DNA of 6,498 bases from Opitutia bacterium (lineage in GTDB: Bacteria > Verrucomicrobiota > Verrucomicrobiia > Opitutales > Seribacteraceae), in contig JABGUO010000140.1 of the NCBI GenBank assembly GCA_018646565.1, forward strand, positions 1 through 6,498, given 5' to 3'. Within the stretch, counting starts at the first letter, position 1. Each line of letters starts with the position of its first letter. Below, piece by piece: positions 1-6,498 of this stretch. Made by a program: the position numbers and the translations under genes. Under the pieces are notes generated by a model. The model saw nothing but the letters and a program-made list of their open reading frames with translations. It was not told the origin of the DNA and searched no databases.

Positions 1-22
1 ATAAAAGTAAAATTCAGTGGTT

Positions 23-3000
23 TTATTCGCTAATTAATGTGCTTAGGTAAGCAATAAGATCTCTCAACTCACTACGTTGCATCATCGCTCCCATTGGTGG
101 CATCACCGAAACGACTTCACTACGAGCAGAGACATTCCTATGACTAATAAATTTGAAAGCACCCGAAGTTGGATCCTTGAGCTTGATACCTTTTTCGCTT
201 TCTTCAACAAATAACCCCGAAATATTTGCTCCATCTTTCAAATCAATGGACACATTTCCGAAATTCCTGGCAATGGTAGCTTGCGGAGCAACAAGTGATT
301 CAAGGAGGTACTTGGGATCACGTTCACCAATCTTCCACAGATTGGGTCCAATGTTCGATCCAGGCCCTCTTTTCTCATATTTATGACAACGAACACATTG
401 CCCTCCGATGTGGTTCATGAAAACAGTTTCCCCCTTTTTTGGGTCTCCGCCTTCGAGACATTCCTGAAAAGATTTCGGATTCATCAGATTACTTCTTCCA
501 GCTAATAACGATTTAAATTTTTCGTCTTTAGGAAGTAAAATACTGGCGGCCTCAATTACCTCCAACTGAAGGCCGGGATCTAAATTTCCAGTTACTAGTT
601 CTTGGGTTAGCTTGGAAATCTCCTTAGTCGCTTGTAATTTAAGTAAAGATCGTACCCCTTCTTGTCTTTCAATCAGTTTCTCGGACTTAAGAAAACCCAA
701 AGCAGTGTCCAGTGCATTTGGCTCCGCAGCCGATAAATACTGCATCGCTACAACCCTAAGCTTAGAGGAATTTGAATTGATCGCTTCACGGAGCACCTCC
801 CTATTTGAGATTACACCTTTTTCATCGGCCATTGCTTGAAGTGCAGCGATTCGCACAGATTCATCGGTAGTCTCCTGTTTGATTAATCGGACGAGTATTT
901 CATGGCTCGGCAAAAGATCGTACTTACGACTCAGATGCATCGCGGCAGCCTGAACTTTAGCCGAACCATCGACTAGCAATCTTTGGATAAAGGGTTCAAG
1001 GGCTTGGCGAACACTCGAAAACTCAGCGATCGAATCCTGTGAAGACCGGTAACGCCCTGTTACGGCATCGAGCTTTGGAGGTGAATTCCACTCTATTAAT
1101 CGTTTGAGAGCAAACAAACGATGTTCTTCAGATTGTGTCTCATCACTGGCCCATTTGGCCACTCTGGCCGCATTTTCAAATGAACCGATTCTGGCATTGG
1201 CATTGATTGCCCTTAAAACAAAAGCGGTTGTATTATTATCAGATGATTCGAGTGCTTCAGCCAGATATGACATTGCAGGCAGAATCGAGAAATCATCATA
1301 AATCCCAAGTGCAGCTTCCGTAGATACGAAATCACTCTCCGCTTTCAAAAAACGTCGAATTTCCGGTGCTTTATTTCTTCTTAGAGCTACTACCGCACAA
1401 AGCTGTACTTCCACTGAGTTGTGATTATTTAATATCCCTAAGGTCTTAGCATCAAACTTAGTCAGAGCCTCAATGGCTGCGTGACGTATATACAGATCCT
1501 TACCACTATTTTCCTGAATTAGATTTACAATTAAATCCAGGTCTTTTCGGTCACCGTGCTTCTTGAATGCAAGCAGAGCAAAATATTGTTCCCGCATGGA
1601 TAAGCTTTGCATACCCTTAGCCACGGTCCTCGCAGGGAAAGTCGAAACATCGGGTGCCACCCGAAAAATTTGTGCCCGCAGTTCAGGATTGGAAGCAATT
1701 TCGGAAACCGTGAGAAGGCGGGCAATTTCATCTCCCGTGGTGTGGCCCAATCTAGCCGACTGCCCAAGCCCCCAAATCATATGGACAATTGCCAATTCTT
1801 CAGCCTCAGCTAAGTATCCAGCTCCGAGCAAGTTAGAAAATGCTTTTCGTTTCACTAACTCAAACTGTGCTTTGAGTCGCACTCTTTGGTCGGGCCAACC
1901 AAGAAGATCAAAGAGTTTTGATTGGTTCAACGCCGCGAAATCATCCCCAATTAAACTTTCCGTTTGTTCGCGCAAAGGGTGTTTCTGGGAATCCTTGACA
2001 TCCATTTTCCATATCGCCCCAGTTTGATTGAGGGGATAACCGCCCGCCCAATCAACGGCATACAAAGCTCCATCCGGAGCAAAATTCCATCCGATCAAGG
2101 CATTGCCTTTTGAGATCAAACGCGAGTTTATCATTTCAAAACCCGCTCCCTTTGGTTTTGTCTGGAATGCCCATTGATCGCCCCTTGGTGCCCCAGTCAG
2201 GAAGAATGTTTTCTCCCAACCAGTTCCTAAAGCGGTACCCGGATTATAAACAAACCCACAGGGTCCATCCCGGTAATTACATATAGGTGGTAATGAATAG
2301 GCGGAGCGTCCATCATGTTGTGGTTTCCATAAACCCTCCTCCGTCCACGGATTATAATCCCTTTTTCGATACTGATAATTGCAACGCCACCCGGAGTCTG
2401 AGTTTGCCCCAATATAAACAAAGCGCTCCATCTCTCCAGGATTATCCGAGTCATTATCCACTCCAAACAAATTGCCGTATTCGTCGAATGCTAATTCCTG
2501 CACATTTCGAAGCCCATGAGCAAACACCTCAAAGTTCGAACCATCTGGCTCACACCTCATGACCGCACCCTGATTGGGGTAATGCCAGCGTTTACCATTA
2601 TTATCGGTTACCGAGACTCCTTTGTCACCTATACTCCAATAGATACGACCATCAGGGCCAGTGGTAAGTCCATGCATATCATGCCCGGCATATGCAATGT
2701 GCAAGCCAAACCCTGTGGATATAATTTCCCGTTGGTCTGACTGACCATCTAGGTTTGTATCTTCCATACGCCAGACATCGGGAGCTATAGTGGCGTAGAC
2801 TTTATTCTGGTGCCAAAGTACACCCGCTGCGATACCAGTCACTTCGGTTTTAAAATCCTCGGCAAAGGTTAGCATGGTATCAGCAACCCCATCATGGTCA
2901 GTATCAGAAATTTTATATATTTTTTCGCTCAGTACTTTTAAGTCATTAAAATCAACGATACCGTCGTCGTTAAAGTCTCTGGTATGCTTGAATGCATCGG

Positions 3001-3322
3001 GGTTTTCAGGAGATAATATTTTGCGATAGAAACCCTGTTTATCTTGAACAGATTCAAAGGACAAATCGGCTTCGATCCACTGCGGGTGTTGACGGATATC
3101 CAAATCCTGAACCTTTCTGCGCTGAGTTTGTGTGACATATGCATTTCCCCGATCATCAAATGAAATTGCCACAGGATCTGGAATATTAAGCTTACCACTC
3201 CATTTGCTAAAAATCAGATCACTCGCCTCCTGAGATAAAAGAGCGGTGGTCAACGAGGTTAGAAGTAGAAGCAGGAAACAATTTTTTAAGCAAACCCATC
3301 TAAATAAATGTATAACTACCAC
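23..3322 (-). CDS. PVC-type membrane-bound dehydrogenase: PQQ-like beta-propeller, HEAT-like repeats, C-terminal heme c domain
   Basis: This is a complete 1099-residue exported protein with three parts. Residues 1 to about 30 form a Sec-like leader (FRWVCLKN, then FLLLLLTSLTTALL). Residues about 45-445 form a propeller of the PVC 'putative membrane-bound dehydrogenase' type, related to glucose/sorbosone dehydrogenases, with GHDMHGLTTGPDGRIYWSIG (213-232), FAHGLRNVQELAFDEYGNLF (267-286) and LYAVDWAGGY (420-429). H214 and R272 match the catalytic His and a PQQ-contacting Arg of soluble glucose dehydrogenase. Residues about 470-950 are Leu/Ala-rich helical HEAT-like repeats. Residues about 958-1097 form a PVC-type c-heme domain with CVRCH (976-980), IGPNLWKIGERDPKYLLESL and a Met-rich VMPPMGAMM (1073-1081) that could supply the distal heme ligand. 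The start is GTG at 3322-3320: an in-frame TAA lies just upstream and no ATG or GTG that would keep the leader lies downstream. It is separated from the isomerase stop by six bases. The substrate is unknown, and PQQ use is inferred. Confidence 0.93.
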   Translation of the reverse strand: MVVIHLFRWVCLKNCFLLLLLTSLTTALLSQEASDLIFSKWSGKLNIPDPVAISFDDRGNAYVTQTQRRKVQDLDIRQHPQWIEADLSFESVQDKQGFYRKILSPENPDAFKHTRDFNDDGIVDFNDLKVLSEKIYKISDTDHDGVADTMLTFAEDFKTEVTGIAAGVLWHQNKVYATIAPDVWRMEDTNLDGQSDQREIISTGFGLHIAYAGHDMHGLTTGPDGRIYWSIGDKGVSVTDNNGKRWHYPNQGAVMRCEPDGSNFEVFAHGLRNVQELAFDEYGNLFGVDNDSDNPGEMERFVYIGANSDSGWRCNYQYRKRDYNPWTEEGLWKPQHDGRSAYSLPPICNYRDGPCGFVYNPGTALGTGWEKTFFLTGAPRGDQWAFQTKPKGAGFEMINSRLISKGNALIGWNFAPDGALYAVDWAGGYPLNQTGAIWKMDVKDSQKHPLREQTESLIGDDFAALNQSKLFDLLGWPDQRVRLKAQFELVKRKAFSNLLGAGYLAEAEELAIVHMIWGLGQSARLGHTTGDEIARLLTVSEIASNPELRAQIFRVAPDVSTFPARTVAKGMQSLSMREQYFALLAFKKHGDRKDLDLIVNLIQENSGKDLYIRHAAIEALTKFDAKTLGILNNHNSVEVQLCAVVALRRNKAPEIRRFLKAESDFVSTEAALGIYDDFSILPAMSYLAEALESSDNNTTAFVLRAINANARIGSFENAARVAKWASDETQSEEHRLFALKRLIEWNSPPKLDAVTGRYRSSQDSIAEFSSVRQALEPFIQRLLVDGSAKVQAAAMHLSRKYDLLPSHEILVRLIKQETTDESVRIAALQAMADEKGVISNREVLREAINSNSSKLRVVAMQYLSAAEPNALDTALGFLKSEKLIERQEGVRSLLKLQATKEISKLTQELVTGNLDPGLQLEVIEAASILLPKDEKFKSLLAGRSNLMNPKSFQECLEGGDPKKGETVFMNHIGGQCVRCHKYEKRGPGSNIGPNLWKIGERDPKYLLESLVAPQATIARNFGNVSIDLKDGANISGLFVEESEKGIKLKDPTSGAFKFISHRNVSARSEVVSVMPPMGAMMQRSELRDLIAYLSTLISE
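383..397 (-). other. c-type heme attachment motif CVRCH
   Basis: These bases encode C976-V-R-C979-H980 of the 1099-residue protein. CxxCH is the standard site for covalent heme attachment in the periplasm, with the His as axial ligand. It is the only CxxCH in the protein, so one heme is expected. The flanking GGDPKKGETVF upstream and GPNLWKIGERDP downstream are typical of the PVC C-terminal heme domain. Confidence 0.93.
2726..2977 (-). other. Three Asp-rich calcium-binding-like loops in the dehydrogenase propeller
   Basis: The 1099-residue protein has three loops with Asp/Asn spacing like EF-hand or dockerin calcium sites: DFNDDGIVDFND (116-127), DTDHDGVAD (140-148) and DTNLDGQSDQRE (188-199). 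The second and third occupy places where PVC dehydrogenase domains usually have DxDGDGxxD loops. The first lies in a segment that I recall from a subset of this family. Calcium binding is inferred from the pattern only. Confidence 0.65.
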
Positions 3323-3328
3323 AATCGC

Positions 3329-4231
3329 TTAGCTTGGATTTATGATTTTTTTTAGTAAATCGATGTACTCGGGAACTTTTTCACGAGGAGCTTCCTCTTC
3401 GTATTCCAAAACCACATACCCCTGATAACCTGCTTCTTCAATAAGGCTTATCATTTTTTTAAGATCGACTTCAACCTTTGTCCCATCTGGCAATTTTCGC
3501 TTTACCTTAACTTGTACATTAACTGCATAAGGCAGACTGCGGGTGATGGCATCGTAGAGTTCATCGTCGGTCTCGACTATATAATTGGAAGTATCCAAAT
3601 TGATACCAAACCACGAACTATCTACGCTTTCCAATATGTAGAGCATTTGCTCGACGCTCATATTCCCGTGGTTCTCCACCCCAACCACCACTCCCTTCTG
3701 CCCTCCATAATCAGAACATTCCTGTAATGCATCTATTGCCTCCCCCATTCGCACGGGAGAATTTATAAAGTCTTTGGCCAATCCCGGAAAAACCCTCATG
3801 TGAGAAGCACCCAACAAAGCAGTTTTGTCGATCCATGCTTTCGTTTCGGAAATTTGCTTATCTAAAAGAAGACCTTTCCCAATGGAAAAGTTATTTCCAA
3901 TCGCCGTTCCAGACAACGCGACCCCACGATTTTGGGCATGAAGACGAAGTCCCAATAGAGCATCTTCGCGAACTTCCGGTTCAAAAAAATAAGTTGTAAT
4001 TTCAGCCGCGGGAATTCGTTGATTCGCACAATAATCGACAAAATGATGGAGAGTCATCTCACCTCCATTTTTATTTCTGCGGTTTTTAAACCATTTAAAT
4101 TGGTTACGGAAAGAATAGGCGGCCAAGGATAACTTTAAATTCGGAGAACCTGTTCTTTCCACTGGCCCCCTTCCAAGTAAAGTTCCAGGAAGAACTAGGG
4201 CAGAATTACGAATAAAAGAACGACGGTTCAT
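3329..4231 (-). CDS. Sugar phosphate isomerase/epimerase-like TIM-barrel protein, Tat-like leader
   Basis: This is a complete 300-residue protein of the xylose isomerase-like TIM-barrel superfamily, whose members (D-tagatose 3-epimerase, IolE, endonuclease IV) are usually metal-dependent isomerases, epimerases or related enzymes. The leader MNRRSFIRNSALVLPGTLLG fits the twin-arginine pattern (R3, R4, F6) but has no clear cleavage site. Barrel strands and ligand motifs are visible: LSLAAYSF (35-41 region), AAEITTYFF (75-83), VVGVENHGN (182-190), FGINLDTSNY (208-217), AVNVQVKVK (236-244) and GYVVLEYEEE (271-280). By spacing, E186, D213 and E276 match three of the four metal ligands of tagatose epimerase. 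The fourth, a His there, falls on Q240. The start is ATG at 4231, 25 bases after the DUF1501 stop, with no Shine-Dalgarno sequence. An A8 run (3346-3353) lies close to the C-terminus. The substrate is unknown. The neighbouring dehydrogenase suggests a carbohydrate, but that is inference. Confidence 0.9.
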   Translation of the reverse strand: MNRRSFIRNSALVLPGTLLGRGPVERTGSPNLKLSLAAYSFRNQFKWFKNRRNKNGGEMTLHHFVDYCANQRIPAAEITTYFFEPEVREDALLGLRLHAQNRGVALSGTAIGNNFSIGKGLLLDKQISETKAWIDKTALLGASHMRVFPGLAKDFINSPVRMGEAIDALQECSDYGGQKGVVVGVENHGNMSVEQMLYILESVDSSWFGINLDTSNYIVETDDELYDAITRSLPYAVNVQVKVKRKLPDGTKVEVDLKKMISLIEEAGYQGYVVLEYEEEAPREKVPEYIDLLKKIINPS

Positions 4232-4256
4232 AGGTTAAAAAGAATCAGGTTCGAAC

Positions 4257-5654
4257 TCACGCAATCAGTTCATTGATTACTTCCCCTCCAAACTGCGAAA
4301 GTTGTTTATACCTTCCCGCATGATAGAAGTTCAGTTTGTTATCGTCGAGACCGAGCAAATTTAACCAAGTGCAATGTACATCACGGATATGATGAACGCA
4401 CTCCACGGCCTCGGCCCCGATCTCATCGGTCGCTCCGATCGTGTGCCCTGCTTTGGTTCCTCCACCCGCGAACCACATTGTCATGGCCTTGGCATTGTGG
4501 TCCCTTCCATAGCTTGCATCCCCTCCCCGGATACCATTGTCCGGTGTTCTTCCAAACTCGCCGCAACATACTACCAGAGTATCATCCAAAAGCCCGCGCT
4601 CCTTAAGGTCACCGAGGAGAGCAGCAATTGGCTTATCGACCGACCGAATAAGCGAACCGTGGGCCCGGGAAATATAATCGTGACTATCCCAATTACCGGC
4701 ATAGGCCTGAACAAAACGGACGCCCTTCTCCACCAACCGACGGGCCAAAAGGCATTTCCTTCCGAATGAATCGGTCTTACTGTCTCCAATACCATAAGCC
4801 TCACGGGTCTTTTCAGTTTCTCCTTCAATGTCAAGAATGCCAGGCACTTCCATCTGCATCCTGTAAGCCAATTCGTAAGACGACATACGGGCATTCAGTT
4901 CATCTTGTTCCTGACGCTCAATAAAATGCTTACTATTCAGCTTCGCAAGCAGGTCTAAATTGCTTCGCTGATCTTTGCGCGTCATTCCAGCTGGCGGGTT
5001 AAGGTCAAGTATAGGACTACCCTTTGGCCTTAATGGCGTACCTTGGTAATCTGCGGGTAGAAAACCGTTGGACCAGTTATTCGCACCACCCTGAGGGTAA
5101 CTGGTTCGCGGAAGCACGACAAAGCCAGGCAGATTATCATTGAACGAACCCAGTCCATAGTTTACCCACGCTCCGACCGCAGGATCACCACCGAAGCGGT
5201 TGCCCGTATTTACATGATAACAAGCGGTCGGGTGGTTCACTGATTCGACTTGGCATCCTCGATAGAAGCACATGTCGTCCGCATAATTTTTCAAATGATG
5301 CCATTCGGATGAAAAATCAGCGCCGCACTTGCCGGCTTTAAGAAAATCAAATGGACTCTTGACGAAATAACGTTCCCCCGAAGACATAGCACTCTCGCGT
5401 TCGCCACTACGGTTGAATCTTTGGAGATGTCTTTTATCCAGTTCCGGCTTTGGATCGAAGGTATCGATATGAGACGGACCGCCTTCCATCATTAAAAAAA
5501 TGCACCGTTTTGCCTTTGCAGGGTGATGGATACCAATAGAATTAATGTTTTCGGCCTGTGCCATAGAGGAGAAAGCGAGCGAACCAATCCCCGCACCCAA
5601 ACCATAAAGTGCCTCCCTGCGGGAAAGCTTAGCGATCAAGTTTTGCTGTTTCAT
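4257..5654 (-). CDS. DUF1501 domain-containing protein, Tat-exported
   Basis: This is a complete 465-residue DUF1501 protein, a usual length for the family. The family is generally placed in the alkaline phosphatase/sulfatase superfamily, but its substrate is unknown. The N-terminus has a twin-arginine leader: SRREALYGLG (R12, R13), a hydrophobic stretch, and an AxA-type cleavage site (AQA, residues 32-34), so export by Tat is likely. Family motifs, in order: CIFLMMEGGPSHIDTFDPKP (51-70), GFLPADYQGTPL (197-208), LARRLVEKGVRFVQ (303-316), NWDSHD (321-326), CGEFGRTP (364-371), GRDHN (383-387) and HIRDVHCTWLNLLGLD (422-437). D64, D323, H325, E366, D385 and H386 are candidate metal ligands by analogy with the superfamily; this is inference. 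The start is ATG at 5654-5652. It is the only start that keeps the whole leader, and no Shine-Dalgarno sequence precedes it. It lies directly after PSD1, the usual order. There is no frameshift and no missing motif. Confidence 0.96.
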   Translation of the reverse strand: MKQQNLIAKLSRREALYGLGAGIGSLAFSSMAQAENINSIGIHHPAKAKRCIFLMMEGGPSHIDTFDPKPELDKRHLQRFNRSGERESAMSSGERYFVKSPFDFLKAGKCGADFSSEWHHLKNYADDMCFYRGCQVESVNHPTACYHVNTGNRFGGDPAVGAWVNYGLGSFNDNLPGFVVLPRTSYPQGGANNWSNGFLPADYQGTPLRPKGSPILDLNPPAGMTRKDQRSNLDLLAKLNSKHFIERQEQDELNARMSSYELAYRMQMEVPGILDIEGETEKTREAYGIGDSKTDSFGRKCLLARRLVEKGVRFVQAYAGNWDSHDYISRAHGSLIRSVDKPIAALLGDLKERGLLDDTLVVCCGEFGRTPDNGIRGGDASYGRDHNAKAMTMWFAGGGTKAGHTIGATDEIGAEAVECVHHIRDVHCTWLNLLGLDDNKLNFYHAGRYKQLSQFGGEVINELIA

Positions 5655-5674
5655 AATGTGTATCAGGTTGAAGT

Positions 5675-6498
5675 CTAATCGATGTAAACGAATTCGTTCG
5701 AGTTGAAGAGAACAAGGCAGATATGAGCAAGCCCACGAGTCCGTGCATCCGCGTCACTCCGTTGCAGGTCGGGTTGATAAGATTCGTATGCCGGAATAAA
5801 TTCCCAAAAATCATAGGGCTCACCCGTTTTTTCCGCCATTACTGTTCTTTTAATCTTCCGAGGATAGGCTCGGGCAAGAGGCGTCTTTTCGCTTTCTGTT
5901 TCTGTGGCGTTTTTCCAACGGGTAATGCAAGCCGTGATTTCCCCTTTGGTAGGAGAACGTCCAAGGGCGAGTTCGAAAGCTCTTTGGATAATGGAAGATT
6001 CACTACTCTTCTTTTTCAAAAGACGATCGGCAAAGGCAAGGGCCCGGTCTTGCACTTCTTCCCCGTTCAAAAGAGTAAGAGCCTGGGGAGCAACAGTAGA
6101 TGATTCGCGCTGTTCGCAGGAAACATCAGGACCGGGTTGATTGAAGGCTTCAAGGAAAGGATCACGCAACCCACGTAGTTTTTCCGCATAGATGGTACGC
6201 CTGTTTCTTTGGTGGGGAAGAGGATCCGGTTCGTAGACCGAAGCAGTACCTCCCATTATTTGACGAGGTTGGAATGCAACTTCAGGATTAATATCGGGTC
6301 GAACGGGAATTCCGCCCACATCGTAATTCAATTCTCCACTAACCCGTAGCATGGCATCGCGAATTTCCTCTGCGACCAAACGACGGGGAAGGAAGCGGGC
6401 ATAAAGAATTCCCTTCGGGTCTTTCTCGTTCAGAGATTTTGAATCAGGATGACGGCTGCTGCGACCATAGGTTTCAGAGGTTAAAATTAAATGATTCA
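5675..6498 (-). CDS. PSD1 / DUF1553 domain protein, C-terminal part (5' end cut by window)
   Basis: This is the C-terminal 273 residues of a DUF1553 protein, the C-terminal half of the large PVC-specific exported proteins that usually also carry DUF1549 and often an N-terminal cytochrome c-like domain. The frame stays open to the right edge of the window, so the true start lies beyond base 6498. The visible part begins with HLILTSETYGRSSRHP, then has ARFLPRRLVAEEIRDAML and VSGELN, then FLEAFNQPGPDVSCEQRESS and TVAPQALTLLNGEEV, and later AFELALGRSPTKGE. All of these match the conserved DUF1553 pattern. The C-terminal segment has EKTGEPYDFWEFIPAYESYQ, then DADARTRGLAHICLVLFNSN, and ends in EFVYID; as far as I recall this extension occurs in a subset of the family. 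The stop is TAG, 20 bases before the DUF1501 start. PSD1-DUF1501 pairs are very common in PVC genomes, but their biochemical role is unknown. Family identity is highly certain; function is not. Confidence 0.93.
   Translation of the reverse strand, partial: NHLILTSETYGRSSRHPDSKSLNEKDPKGILYARFLPRRLVAEEIRDAMLRVSGELNYDVGGIPVRPDINPEVAFQPRQIMGGTASVYEPDPLPHQRNRRTIYAEKLRGLRDPFLEAFNQPGPDVSCEQRESSTVAPQALTLLNGEEVQDRALAFADRLLKKKSSESSIIQRAFELALGRSPTKGEITACITRWKNATETESEKTPLARAYPRKIKRTVMAEKTGEPYDFWEFIPAYESYQPDLQRSDADARTRGLAHICLVLFNSNEFVYID

Larger units (their letters stand above)
23..6498 (-). other. Probable four-gene operon
   Basis: The four genes run in one direction, in the order PSD1/DUF1553, DUF1501, isomerase-like, dehydrogenase/heme protein. 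Gaps are 20, 25 and 6 bases, too short for separate promoters with ordinary spacing, and none holds a hairpin followed by a T-run on the coding strand. Co-transcription from a promoter beyond base 6498 is the simplest reading. The operon may continue past base 1, since no terminator is visible in the last 22 bases. Transcription has not been observed. Confidence 0.75.

Noticed and set aside
1..22. Terminator after the last gene
   Set aside because: The 22 bases after the TAA hold no inverted repeat; any terminator or next gene lies outside the window.
430..443. CCCAAAAAAGGGGG on the coding strand as a possible hairpin or terminator
   Set aside because: It is inside the gene, encodes the family-typical DPKKGE before the heme motif, and has too short a stem with no T-run after it.
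1563..2027. Plus-strand open frame of 154 codons
   Set aside because: It lies wholly antisense to the HEAT-like region of the 1099-residue gene, has no recognisable domain, and its composition is that of a reverse-complement shadow.
3346..3353. A8 run on the coding strand near the isomerase 3' end as a programmed frameshift site
   Set aside because: A -1 shift leads to a short unrelated tail and a stop, and a +1 shift meets TAA almost at once. Neither joins the downstream gene, which is in the original frame.
4374..4769. Plus-strand open frame of 131 codons
   Set aside because: It is antisense to conserved DUF1501 motifs (including CGEFGRTP), so the coding constraint belongs to the minus strand. 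There is no domain or leader.
5723..6103. Plus-strand open frame of 126 codons
   Set aside because: It is antisense to the DUF1553 gene, including its LALGR and FWEFIPAYE regions, with no recognisable family.
6377..6379. TTG codon as a start for the PSD1 gene
   Set aside because: The frame stays open upstream to the window edge and the upstream residues (HLILTSETYGRSS, then ARFLPRR) match the family, so this TTG is an internal Leu and the gene is cut by the window.

Overview
The window is a stretch of four co-oriented genes, all read right to left (minus strand), with gaps of only 20, 25 and 6 bases, so it is probably part of one operon. The gene types point to the Planctomycetota-Verrucomicrobiota (PVC) group: a DUF1553-type (PSD1) protein followed by a DUF1501 protein, and a very long secreted protein that joins a dehydrogenase-like beta-propeller to HEAT-like repeats and a C-terminal c-type heme domain. 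The architecture fits Verrucomicrobiota slightly better than Planctomycetota, but I cannot settle the phylum from sequence alone. Base composition is moderate and looks uniform, with no sign of recent transfer.

Layout in transcription order: 6498-5675 is the C-terminal 273 residues of a PSD1/DUF1553 protein, cut by the window edge. 5654-4257 is a complete 465-residue DUF1501 protein with a twin-arginine leader. 4231-3329 is a complete 300-residue TIM-barrel protein of the sugar phosphate isomerase/epimerase (xylose isomerase-like) type, also with a twin-arginine-like leader. 3322-23 is a complete 1099-residue protein with a Sec-like leader, a propeller, HEAT-like repeats and one CxxCH heme site. 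Only 22 bases follow it and no terminator is visible in them. No promoter is in view; it should lie upstream of the PSD1 gene, beyond base 6498.

How the genes may work together is inference. Three of the four have visible export signals and the fourth belongs to a family that is normally exported, so this looks like an extracytoplasmic module. The 1099-residue protein keeps residues matching the catalytic His and the cofactor-binding Arg of PQQ-dependent soluble glucose dehydrogenase, so it may oxidise a sugar or sugar derivative and pass electrons to its own heme. The isomerase-like protein would act on the same or a related carbohydrate. PSD1 and DUF1501 are a very common PVC gene pair of unknown biochemical role. 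The most interesting details are the Gln that replaces the expected metal-binding His in the isomerase-like protein, the probable PQQ/heme fusion, and the lack of a Shine-Dalgarno sequence at all three visible starts. There are no RNA genes, mobile elements, CRISPR arrays or clear repeats. There is no gene-free stretch longer than 25 bases.
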